This document shows positions 8,163 to 15,884 of a stretch of 64,000 nt of DNA, piece by piece. The stretch's first letter is position 1; each line of letters opens with the position of its first letter. A program made the translations under genes and the position numbers. The notes under the pieces were generated by a model. It was not told the origin of the DNA. It was given only the letters and a program-made list of their open reading frames with translations, and ran no database searches. Source of the DNA: Salinisphaeraceae bacterium (GTDB lineage Bacteria; Pseudomonadota; Gammaproteobacteria; Nevskiales; Salinisphaeraceae); the NCBI GenBank assembly GCA_002683405.1, contig NYTH01000032.1:1-64000 (forward strand). The letters run 5' to 3'.

Positions 8163-10490
8163 TCAGCGCGGCACCTCTTGCGGGACGGGCAGGCTGCGGG
8201 CGTTTTGCGAAGCGGTCAGGGTCTGCTCCCACATCTGCAGATAAGTCTCGGCCGAGTTGTAGTAGGAGTCCAGGGCGTCTTTCCCGCCTTCCAGCCGGAT
8301 TTCCTCCACGATGTCGGGGATCATGCCGTAGTGGTACATGCCGCCCTCGTTGACGTTCCACATGCGGCCGTCGTTGCCGGGCACCGACAGCATCTCGACG
8401 GTGACCGGCGCGATGTTGTCGAACTGCGGCCCCCAGCCCGGTCCCTGGAACAGCTGGAACGGATAGTTCACCGCGCCGGTCGCCATGATGCGGCCCATAC
8501 CGCGGGGCCCCGGCAGGTTGCGCAGGCCATTGGCATCGGCGCCGTACCCGACAGAAAACTCACGCGTCGTGCCCGAAGCATCCCACAGCGGCCGCAGCTG
8601 CTGGAGAAAGGTCTCGTGCCCGAAGCCATTGAAGTTGCCCGGGTAGATCACACCGCCCTGGGCGATGATCTGCTTGGCCTGTTCGTTGTTGATACCGCCC
8701 TGCCCGCCGTGGCCGGACACCATGGGGTAATCCGGCTCGGTGGTCGCGGTGTAGTCCAGCATGATCTGCTTGCTGCGAATCTCGGCGTGGTCGATGTCGA
8801 TGATGAAGCCCTTTTTCATCATCTTGTCGATCGCGTAGATGCCCAGGTCGGTCACGGTGCGAACATTGCATCGCCGCCCGCTTTCCGCCGTCGGCACGGC
8901 GCCGTTGGTCAGCCCGAGCAGAGTCGATGTAATCGGGTTGTCGTTGCCCAGAATCTGCCCTAGCAACGGCGCGTCAGCGGCCAGCGAGGTCAGGCCCGCA
9001 TTAAACAGGAAATTCTCGCCCTCGCCTCCGTCCTCGCAGGCGTAGGTCTCGAAGAACCGGCCCGTGCCTACGAAGTTGATGATCTCGAGAATATTGCTGA
9101 ACAGGCCGGCCCCGCCCAGCGCGCTGTCCACGTCGTGGAAGGGAAAGACCTGACGCACGCCGGCGTCCCAGACGCGATCGATCTCGGCGTCTATGTCCTC
9201 CCTGGTGCAGGCCCGCTGCTCGCTCCCGTCCGGCAGGAAGGTCACGTTGCAGCCCCAGATGTTGGTGAATTCCAGGCCCGGGATGACCGCCAGCTTGCCC
9301 TCCGCAATGACTTCGCGCGCCTCGGCCGGCGAGCCGACAATCCGGAAGAAGCCCTTGCCGGGTCCGCCGAACTGAGCGTCGATATAATCCTGTATGCCGA
9401 ACAGGTACTCGACCTGCTTCATGCCGACGCTCATGTCCACGCAGTCCAGATCAGCCGGATTCTGCCCGCGCGTCGGGCCGGTTGCCTGAGCCACCTGACA
9501 CAGCGCCTCGATATTGGTGCCCAGCACCGTCATGATGCGCAGGCCCGACATCCAGGCACGCTCCACCCAGCGCCAGTACATCTGCTGGTGTAGCTGCGAG
9601 TCATTGGCCGGCCAGTCGACGAACGTCGGCCAGCCCTGGGTGTCGTGAGTGGTACCGGGCGTCAGGTCCAGAATCAGGGCTTCCGGATCCAGCGTGCCGT
9701 TCGGTCCGTGAAACTGCTCGCAGTCGCCAAGCGCATGCGGCACGCCAAAACGGTTGGCCGCATGCCCCCACTGTACGCCCCCGGCCGTCGGGCCGACATT
9801 GCGGCTGCCGTCCGACATTTCGCTGCCCATCGACATGTGGGCGTGCACCTCGGCGAAGCCCAGGACCGGTTCGTTGGCGTTGCCGGTATAGCTCTGTCCG
9901 ATCATGCCCAGCGGCATTTCCGGGTACTCGGCGCAGCCGGTCGCGGGCTCGAAGCGCAGCGCAGCCGGGGTCTGCCCGAGCACGAGGCTACCGTCACCGG
10001 CCACGGCCAGCGCGCCATCCAGCGTTGCCGCGTTCAGTGCATTGCCGGCTTCGGTGAACGTCCAGTCCGAACCGCCCTCGGGCTCAGACAATGCCGCCGT
10101 GGAGACACCCGGCCCGCTTGCGGTCATCAGCCTCTCGTCCTGCGTGTAGAACAGGTAGCGCGCGAGGTTGGCCGCGCGCATGTAGAAACGCTCGGCGGTA
10201 TCGGCGGTGGCATCCGCGTCGGCAACGAAATCCGCGCCGTCACGCCTGACATAGGCACCGTTGGCCCGCATGACCCAGCACTGGTTGAACAGATCGTATC
10301 GGCCCAGGGCATTGGCCGAAGGATTGCCGCCGTTGTCGATGGGGACCGGGGCCGAAGAGCCGCTACCGGAACCACCGCCAGACCCGCCGCAGGCCGCCAG
10401 GGCCAGTGAGAGGACGGCTGCGACAACGGCTGAGGCCTTGCCATGCGGCGACTGCTTTGCCTCGGCCAGACAGGAATGACGTGTATTCAT
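8163..10490 (-). CDS. Large lipoprotein with amidohydrolase / dipeptidase-like metal site
   Basis: 775 residues. A signal peptide ends in a lipobox-like LALAACGGS, followed by a Gly/Ser tether of ~20 residues, so the protein is a lipoprotein. The body has features of a metal-dependent TIM-barrel hydrolase: HAH in FAEVHAHMS (~220), HD in VFPFHDVDSA, DIDHAE, and SGHGGQGG. This arrangement recalls membrane dipeptidase (M19) and amidohydrolase enzymes, but the overall family is not one I can name. Several cysteine pairs suggest disulfides and export. It is the first gene of a two-gene unit with the membrane protein at 6650. Catalytic activity is inference. Confidence 0.6.
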   Translation of the reverse strand: MNTRHSCLAEAKQSPHGKASAVVAAVLSLALAACGGSGGGSGSGSSAPVPIDNGGNPSANALGRYDLFNQCWVMRANGAYVRRDGADFVADADATADTAERFYMRAANLARYLFYTQDERLMTASGPGVSTAALSEPEGGSDWTFTEAGNALNAATLDGALAVAGDGSLVLGQTPAALRFEPATGCAEYPEMPLGMIGQSYTGNANEPVLGFAEVHAHMSMGSEMSDGSRNVGPTAGGVQWGHAANRFGVPHALGDCEQFHGPNGTLDPEALILDLTPGTTHDTQGWPTFVDWPANDSQLHQQMYWRWVERAWMSGLRIMTVLGTNIEALCQVAQATGPTRGQNPADLDCVDMSVGMKQVEYLFGIQDYIDAQFGGPGKGFFRIVGSPAEAREVIAEGKLAVIPGLEFTNIWGCNVTFLPDGSEQRACTREDIDAEIDRVWDAGVRQVFPFHDVDSALGGAGLFSNILEIINFVGTGRFFETYACEDGGEGENFLFNAGLTSLAADAPLLGQILGNDNPITSTLLGLTNGAVPTAESGRRCNVRTVTDLGIYAIDKMMKKGFIIDIDHAEIRSKQIMLDYTATTEPDYPMVSGHGGQGGINNEQAKQIIAQGGVIYPGNFNGFGHETFLQQLRPLWDASGTTREFSVGYGADANGLRNLPGPRGMGRIMATGAVNYPFQLFQGPGWGPQFDNIAPVTVEMLSVPGNDGRMWNVNEGGMYHYGMIPDIVEEIRLEGGKDALDSYYNSAETYLQMWEQTLTASQNARSLPVPQEVPR

Positions 10491-10683
10491 GCTTTTCCCC
10501 GGTGCCGTTCAGGACATCTGCTTGCGGCCACGAGCCGCTTTTCTGGGGGCAACAAACACCCCTCTGTCATGAAGTCTATTTCGAGGATCGCCTGCGGTCG
10601 ATGGTAATTTTCGCCCAATGGCGGCCTGAGCAAATCCAGGATGACGATCGAGGATTGCTGCGGCGGCAGGAACCGCGCGTAAA

Positions 10684-11199
10684 TCAGGAACTCGTGGCGA
10701 TCCGTATCAGCGCCCGGCCATCGAGTACTGCAAGCACCTCCCTGGCCGCCACGTGCCGGTCAGCCCCGGGCTCGACCAGCAGGCGCGAGGAAACCCAGTC
10801 GATAAACGCGTTCGTGATGGCGCGCGAAGCACTCGAGAAGGGCTCGCCGACACGCCATCCCCGGGCAATGATCTCCAGGAACAGGATCATGTACGGCCAT
10901 ACCGCCGGCTCCTGTACCGAAGTCCACAAACGGTCGATCAGCTCGTCCGAGCGGGCAGGCTGGCTTGGCGTTCGAGATGCAAGCCGTTCGGCCAGGCGTT
11001 GGCCAAGCCGGTGCAGCGCCTGCGTGAGCAGGTCGTCCTTGTCGGCGAAGTAGTACAGCAGCATGCGGTTGCTGGTCCCGGCCGCTCCGGCCAGGGCGCG
11101 CAAGTTGGCCGAATCAATCCCGCGGTCAAGCAGAAAATCGCAGATCGGCTCGAGGACCTCGTTTTTCCGCTGTTCAACCTTACTGCTTTCGTGTGTCAT
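10684..11199 (-). CDS. TetR-family transcriptional repressor
   Basis: 171 residues from the ATG at 11199. The N-terminal helix-turn-helix is recognisable: ICDFLLDRGIDSANLRALAG, then TSNRMLLYYFADKDDLLTQAL, where LYYFADKDDLL is the classic TetR recognition and post-helix motif. The rest is a helical ligand-binding and dimer domain. An upstream in-frame ATG at 11223 would put a perfect palindrome (11207-11222) inside the coding region, so the shorter start is preferred; neither has a strong Shine-Dalgarno. It is divergent from the membrane protein at 11270, with two operator-like palindromes between them, so it probably represses itself and that gene. The ligand is unknown. Confidence 0.85.
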   Translation of the reverse strand: MTHESSKVEQRKNEVLEPICDFLLDRGIDSANLRALAGAAGTSNRMLLYYFADKDDLLTQALHRLGQRLAERLASRTPSQPARSDELIDRLWTSVQEPAVWPYMILFLEIIARGWRVGEPFSSASRAITNAFIDWVSSRLLVEPGADRHVAAREVLAVLDGRALIRIATSS

Positions 11200-11206
11200 C
11201 GGCGCT

Positions 11207-11222
11207 TGTACCACCTGGTACA
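11207..11222. promoter_or_regulatory. TetR operator candidate 1 (perfect palindrome)
   Basis: TGTACCACCTGGTACA is a perfect 7+2+7 inverted repeat, just upstream of the TetR start codon and in the divergent promoter region shared with the gene at 11270. This is the expected form and place for an autoregulatory TetR operator. Confidence 0.65.
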
Positions 11223-11233
11223 TTCATGCAATA

Positions 11234-11249
11234 TGTAGCAAATGGTACA
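11234..11249. promoter_or_regulatory. TetR operator candidate 2 (imperfect)
   Basis: TGTAGCAAATGGTACA repeats the architecture of the site at 11207, with the right arm TGGTACA identical and 5 of 7 left-arm bases matching. Its centre is 27 bp from that of the first site. It lies 20 bp before the start of the gene at 11270. Confidence 0.55.
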
Positions 11250-11269
11250 CGCTGTTCGCCGAGGCTTTC

Positions 11270-11620
11270 ATGCCGGATATCATCTACTACGCCATGGTGG
11301 GGGCGTTCTTCACGCATGAACTGGATGCCGTGAAGCGGCACGAATGGCGCGTACTGCCGATTACGAGTTTTCTGCCGGAGCGCATTGGCGAACAGCTGTT
11401 CATCTGGATGCACGTGCCCCTGTTTGCGCTGCTGTTGTGGGCCGGTGACGGGGCGCCGGAAAGCATGACCCGGATTGGCCTCGCAGCATTTGCCATCGTT
11501 CATGTCGGTCTTCACTATGTTTTCCGCCGCCACCCCGACTATGAATTCAACAATCCCAGTTCGTGGGCGCTGATCATACTCACCGGCCTTCTGGGCGCCG
11601 CGTATCTGGCTGTGGTCTAG
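11270..11620 (+). CDS. Small multipass membrane protein (DUF6713-like)
   Basis: 116 residues with about four hydrophobic helices: ~1-14, LFIWMHVPLFALLLW (~44-58), MTRIGLAAFAIVHVGLHYVF and WALIILTGLLGAAYLAVV. A conserved-looking opening, FFTHELDAVKRHEWRVLP, carries charged His/Glu/Asp residues just after helix 1. I recall this HELDAV...EWR pattern from an uncharacterised family (DUF6713). The start ATG at 11270 is preceded by GAGG. It is divergently transcribed from a TetR repressor, with operator palindromes between them, so it is probably the regulated target, for example a small transporter or sensor. Function unknown. Confidence 0.7.
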   Translation: MPDIIYYAMVGAFFTHELDAVKRHEWRVLPITSFLPERIGEQLFIWMHVPLFALLLWAGDGAPESMTRIGLAAFAIVHVGLHYVFRRHPDYEFNNPSSWALIILTGLLGAAYLAVV

Positions 11621-11660
11621 GGGCTGCCGGGTTGGTCCCACAAGCGGGGCACTGGCAACT

Positions 11661-12338
11661 TCACCGCCCATCCCGTCGTCGCTCGAATCTCGCAATAGTG
11701 GGCTGCACCAGGCGCGCGTAGAAGGGGCGGATCAGCCAGGCGGGCACCCAGCGTGCGCGCTCTTCACGGGCGACTCTGGCCCGCGGATGATCCATGAATC
11801 TCGGATAGGGTCTGGGAAACCGGTAGTGGCGCGCGTCGCGCCAGAATTCGATGGCCACGAGATGCTTGACGTTCTTGTAACCGTAGTGGGCGGGCGCGAC
11901 CAGCCTGAGCGGCGCGCCGTGATCAAAACCCAGCGATTCGCCGTTCAGACGGTCGGCCAGCATGACATCCTCTGCCAGCAGATCGCCGAGCGGCAGGCTG
12001 CAGGCGTATCCGTCCGCCGCCCGGAAAACGACGAGACGTGCCGCGGGCTCAGGCCGGCAGCGGGGCTGGACAATGGTCCGGTAGAAGTCGACAAACCGAT
12101 AACCGCCCCACAGCAGGCCGGAATACGACCAGGTGGTGACGCAGTGGAAATCGGCCTTGAGCGAGATGGACTCAAGCGAGGCCAGATCTTCCTTGGTCAG
12201 TTCAACCGGGTGCGACACATCTCCCTTGAGGCTCAGATGCAGGCTGCCCGGCGCCGCCGGGCCGTAATTGGCGAACCGGCCCAGGCCAAAACGCGGAAAC
12301 CGCTCCAGATAATGCTGCCCCGGCGGCGGCGTGCTCAT
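11661..12338 (-). CDS. Molybdopterin-dependent oxidoreductase (sulfite oxidase / MsrP-like fold)
   Basis: 225 residues matching the oxidoreductase molybdopterin-binding domain. The key cysteine that ligates molybdenum is seen in ADFHCVTTWS (~residue 65), and GAPLRLVAPAHYGYKNVKHLVAIEF is the usual C-terminal half motif (xPLRLVxPxxYGxKxxKxL). Unlike MsrP (YedY) there is no Tat signal peptide and no adjacent heme-binding MsrQ gene, so it may act in the cytoplasm or use another partner. It is convergent with the gene at 11270 and isolated from other redox genes. The reaction is unknown; oxidation or reduction of a sulfur or nitrogen compound is typical for the fold. Confidence 0.8.
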   Translation of the reverse strand: MSTPPPGQHYLERFPRFGLGRFANYGPAAPGSLHLSLKGDVSHPVELTKEDLASLESISLKADFHCVTTWSYSGLLWGGYRFVDFYRTIVQPRCRPEPAARLVVFRAADGYACSLPLGDLLAEDVMLADRLNGESLGFDHGAPLRLVAPAHYGYKNVKHLVAIEFWRDARHYRFPRPYPRFMDHPRARVAREERARWVPAWLIRPFYARLVQPTIARFERRRDGR

Positions 12339-12488
12339 ACTTCAGACCGCCAACGCTGCAGGGAGCCTGTTAACTCTATGCTCACGAGGCCCACTCCGAT
12401 GATGCTGTACCGGCCCGGCCATAAGCGAGAGCCCGGGCGTCAATCTGCGGAGCATATCGCAGCCGCCGCCTTTCTGTTTGTCCTGAAA

Positions 12489-12515
12489 TGACAATTATTT
12501 GTCAATTAATGACAA
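12489..12515. promoter_or_regulatory. Triple half-site operator upstream of CYP153
   Basis: TGACAA (12489-12494), TTGTCA (12499-12504) and TGACAA (12510-12515) alternate in orientation with 4- and 5-bp spacers. The first pair forms a perfect 16-bp palindrome, TGACAATTATTTGTCA. The block is AT-rich within GC-rich DNA and sits 118 bp before the CYP153 start, so it is probably the binding site of a regulator of alkane oxidation. The regulator is not identified. Confidence 0.6.
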
Positions 12516-12632
12516 GCAGCAGGCCCTGCCCGGCTCTAACCTGCCAGCATAAAAGTAGTAGAGTGGGCGCTTGCGCCCTGCCAGATCCACCGGGCCTGAG
12601 CGCCCGTAACCGGCGAGAACCGAGGAAGACAA

Positions 12633-14018
12633 ATGAATCTGAAATCGACAGTGGTGAACAAGGCCTCAGCGGTTATTCCCATTCACCTGCAGGTCAAAGC
12701 CGCGCATCTGTTCGTGAAGGGCAAGCGCAAGGTGCTCGGCACCTCCGCTTTTCCCGAGTTTGTGGAATCGCCGATACCTGATGTGTCCACGCTGGCGATC
12801 GAGGACATCGACGTCAGCAACCCTTTCCTGTTCAAGCAGAACCAGTGGGAGGCCTACTTCAAGCGCCTGCGCGATGAATGCCCCGTGCATTACCAGAAGA
12901 ACAGCCCGTTCGGGCCCTTCTGGTCCATCACCCGCTATGACGACATCAAGTATGTCGACAAGCAGCACGACAAGTTTTCCGCCGAGCCGATTATCGTTCT
13001 GGGAGATCAGCCCGACGGGCTGCCTATCGAAATGTTCATCGCCATGGACCCGCCCAAACACGATGAGCAGCGCATGGCCGCCCAGCAGGTGGTGTCGCCG
13101 AAAAATCTCAAGGAGATGGAAAGCCTGATCCGCAGCCGCGTGCAGGAAGTGCTGGATGATCTGCCCGTGGGCGAGCCTTTCGACTGGGTGGAAACCGTGT
13201 CGATCGAGCTGACCGCCCGAATGCTCGCGACGTTGCTGGACTTCCCCTACGACCAGCGCCAGAAGCTGGTGTACTGGTCCGATCTGGCCGCTGCCAGCCC
13301 GGAAACCACGGGCGGGCCCAACGACGAGGAGGAGTTTTACGCCGGGGTCATGGACATGAGCCAGAGTTTTTCCCGGCTCTGGCACGACAAGGCCCGCCGC
13401 ATTGCCGATGGCGAGGAGCCCGGCTTCGACCTGATCAGCCTGCTGCAGACCAATAACGACACGAAGGATCTGATCAAACGCCCCATGGAGTTCATCGGCA
13501 ACCTGGTGCTGCTGATCGTCGGCGGCAACGACACCACCCGCAATTCCATGACCGGCGGCGTAATCGCCCTCAACCGCTTTCCGGAGCAGTTCGAGAAGGT
13601 GAAAAACGACCACAGCCTGATTCCCAACATGGTCTCGGAAATCATCCGCTGGCAAACACCATTGGCCTATATGCGCCGGGTCGCCAAGGAGGATGTCGAG
13701 CTGGGTGGCCAGACCATCAAGAAAGGCGACAAGGTAGTCATGTGGTACGTATCCGGCAATCGCGACGAGAGCAAGTTCGAGCGGCCCAGCGAACTGATAA
13801 TCGACCGCGAAAAGGCACGTGAGCACATGTCCTTCGGCTTCGGCATCCACCGCTGCATGGGCAACCGCCTGGCCGAACTGCAGCTGCGCATCCTCTGGGA
13901 GGAGCTGCTGGCGCGCTTCGACAAGATCGAAACCGTGGGCGAGCCGGAGTACGTGCAGTCCAACTTCGTGAAGGGCTATGAAAGGCAGATGGTCAAGCTC
14001 ACGGCCAAGGCCAGATAG
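12633..14018 (+). CDS. Cytochrome P450, CYP153-type terminal alkane hydroxylase
   Basis: 461 residues, soluble bacterial P450. The I-helix oxygen motif is GGNDTTR (297-303), the K-helix ExxR is in SEIIRWQTPLAYMRR, and the heme loop FGFGIHRCMG puts the thiolate at C408. The surrounding wording (SPFGPFWSITRYDDI, FIAMDPPKHDEQR, LILL-like IVGGNDTTRNS, ANMVSEIIRWQTPLA-like, RCMGNRLAELQLRILWEEL) is what I know from CYP153A enzymes, which hydroxylate medium-chain alkanes and fatty acids at the terminal carbon. AGGAAG precedes the ATG. No ferredoxin or ferredoxin reductase gene is adjacent, so redox partners come from elsewhere. An inverted-repeat operator lies upstream. Confidence 0.9.
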   Translation: MNLKSTVVNKASAVIPIHLQVKAAHLFVKGKRKVLGTSAFPEFVESPIPDVSTLAIEDIDVSNPFLFKQNQWEAYFKRLRDECPVHYQKNSPFGPFWSITRYDDIKYVDKQHDKFSAEPIIVLGDQPDGLPIEMFIAMDPPKHDEQRMAAQQVVSPKNLKEMESLIRSRVQEVLDDLPVGEPFDWVETVSIELTARMLATLLDFPYDQRQKLVYWSDLAAASPETTGGPNDEEEFYAGVMDMSQSFSRLWHDKARRIADGEEPGFDLISLLQTNNDTKDLIKRPMEFIGNLVLLIVGGNDTTRNSMTGGVIALNRFPEQFEKVKNDHSLIPNMVSEIIRWQTPLAYMRRVAKEDVELGGQTIKKGDKVVMWYVSGNRDESKFERPSELIIDREKAREHMSFGFGIHRCMGNRLAELQLRILWEELLARFDKIETVGEPEYVQSNFVKGYERQMVKLTAKAR

Positions 14019-14127
14019 CGCCTGCCAACGCCGCAGCACAAGCCGCGACTGGCCCCAAAAAAACCGCCGCAACCGCCTATGTGGATATTCTGGCGCGCAA
14101 GTGGCGCCGGAGAGACGGGTATAAAAA

Positions 14128-14156
14128 CGCCGGGCTCGGCAGCAGCCGGCCCGGCG
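14128..14156. terminator. Hairpin after CYP153
   Basis: CGCCGGGC (14128-14135) pairs perfectly with GCCCGGCG (14149-14156), and the 13-nt loop can extend the stem further. It follows the P450 gene by 110 bp. No T-run follows, so it is a weak or factor-assisted terminator at best. Confidence 0.4.
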
Positions 14157-14192
14157 GTAACGCTATCTTGCAATAGCCAATCGCGATGAAAT

Positions 14193-14223
14193 CCGTCGCG
14201 CTCCGCCAACCGGAGCGCGACGG
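14193..14223. terminator. Long perfect hairpin between convergent genes
   Basis: CCGTCGCGCTCCG (14193-14205) and CGGAGCGCGACGG (14211-14223) form a perfect 13-bp stem with a 5-nt loop. It lies between the convergent P450 (+) and DUF1329 (-) genes, 9 bp after the stop of the latter. It is probably a bidirectional terminator, although the flanking T-runs are weak. Confidence 0.6.
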
Positions 14224-14232
14224 CTGCCCATA

Positions 14233-15615
14233 TCAGGCACCCAGGCGACGCATGGCCTGCGACGTCAGATACTTGTTGTAGGCGTCGTCGTTGTCGGTGT
14301 CCCAGGCTGACTGGTAACCACCCGACACTTCCTTGGCCTGGTAGAACCGGCTCATGCGGTTGGCCTGTATGTCGTGGCTCTCAACCCAGTGCCAGCTCCA
14401 GGGCTCGTGACCCATGCCGGTCTTCATGCCCGGGTACTTGCTCAGGCCGAAGTGCCAGCCCTTCCACGGCTTGTCCTTGTTGTCGTAATCGATATGGCGG
14501 ACCGGCGCACCATTGCGCGCATCCAGCCAGGTGCGACGTCGACCCACCGGGCTGCGCGGGTACTTGACCGGCTTGGTATCGATAACGATGCACTCGGGCA
14601 CCAGCTGCATGCCGACGTTCCAGTAGGTGTTGCCCTTCGGACCACCGTGCACGCCGGGTCCCCAGTTGGGGTTGTCCTTGTCACGCGACCAGCCGCCCAC
14701 GTGGTCACCCAGCATGGGCTCGCGGCCGACAATCTTGTATTCACCCCAGGTGAGCATGGGGTCGCCGGCCGACCAAGCGGCCGACAGGAACACGGTGATA
14801 CCCGGCACCAGTGGCTCGAAGCGCTGGTTGGTCGGGTACTCACGCACGCGCTTGAACGCCGGCAGGTAGCCGATGAGATCGGGGAAGCGGCGCTGGTCGT
14901 AGTACCAGATGCTCAGAAACGACGTGCCTGCCTGCTCGTTCGGGTCGGTGAAGAAAACGGACTGATAGCGCAGCTTGTCGTTGCGCTCGTCCCACACCGA
15001 ACCGTCGGGACGCGCGGTGACCTGCAGCTCCGACCACACGAACTCGTATTGATATTCGATGTTGCCGCTGGGCCCGATGTCCCAATCCGGAATGGCGTAC
15101 TGGGAGTAGTTGTGCCGGCCCCAAGAGTAGTTGATGTTGGCCTGCGCCTCGAGCGCCGTCTTGGGCTCGGGAAACGCCATACCACCCTTGGCCGGAACGC
15201 CCTTTTCGCCCTTGTGCCACAGGTTGCCATCGTCGCCAAACTTGGCCTGACCGCCGTACTTGAGCGTGGCTTCCAGATACGGCGCTTCGAACAGGTCTTC
15301 CATGTTCGAGGTGCCTTCACCAATCTGGATTTCACGGCCGTCGTTCTGGATCTGATGAAGTTCCACTTCGTCGAGCAGATGCTTCACGTGTTCGACGTTG
15401 TCGGCGTTGATTGTATCGCCCGGCTTGATCTTGCCCTTGGTGTTGGCTTCGATCGACGTCAACTCTTCCGGGTAGGCCTTGCTGATGTCAGGCGTATCGG
15501 CCTTGGCGATCATGGGCCACACGCTGCCCAGCGCACCGACGGAGCCTACGCCCATGGCGGCTTTTTCCATGAGCTTGCGCCGACCGTAATCGAAATCGTA
15601 TTTGCGGATATGCAT
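14233..15615 (-). CDS. DUF1329 family exported protein with Tat-like leader
   Basis: 460 residues. The N-terminus has a twin-arginine-like leader (YGRRKLMEKAAMGVGSVGALG), with the hydrophobic core ending before AKADTPD. The mature region matches DUF1329: GTSNMEDLFEAPYLEATLKYG, FFTDPNEQAGTSFLSIWYYDQRRFPDLIGYLPAFKRVRE with a near-Tyr/Arg-rich sheet pattern, and a C-terminal stretch rich in Trp. DUF1329 proteins are structurally LolA/LolB-like outer-membrane or periplasmic proteins, often encoded near sterol, aromatic or lipid catabolic genes. Here it lies between a P450 and a halogenase. A role in binding or moving a hydrophobic ligand is inference. Confidence 0.8.
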   Translation of the reverse strand: MHIRKYDFDYGRRKLMEKAAMGVGSVGALGSVWPMIAKADTPDISKAYPEELTSIEANTKGKIKPGDTINADNVEHVKHLLDEVELHQIQNDGREIQIGEGTSNMEDLFEAPYLEATLKYGGQAKFGDDGNLWHKGEKGVPAKGGMAFPEPKTALEAQANINYSWGRHNYSQYAIPDWDIGPSGNIEYQYEFVWSELQVTARPDGSVWDERNDKLRYQSVFFTDPNEQAGTSFLSIWYYDQRRFPDLIGYLPAFKRVREYPTNQRFEPLVPGITVFLSAAWSAGDPMLTWGEYKIVGREPMLGDHVGGWSRDKDNPNWGPGVHGGPKGNTYWNVGMQLVPECIVIDTKPVKYPRSPVGRRRTWLDARNGAPVRHIDYDNKDKPWKGWHFGLSKYPGMKTGMGHEPWSWHWVESHDIQANRMSRFYQAKEVSGGYQSAWDTDNDDAYNKYLTSQAMRRLGA

Positions 15616-15884
15616 TCGTATACTCCTCCAGGTGAGTTCGGTGATTCGTCGCTGTTGGGTCCGGCCTTTCCGCCATGATCCCGGCGCTTAATTCGCCTTA
15701 CGATGGCTCTTTGGACACGGATGCAGCGCTGAATGTTCCCATTAGTGATACTCGATCCCAGCCGCTGCCGTCAATACCAGTTCAGGTAGTTAACTCTTCC
15801 CAAACCTTTTTTACCGATCACGTCGCGCAAGAACGCGGTCCCCGACACGGCTCGATCCTGTGGCCAAGCCGCTGCACCCAGACG

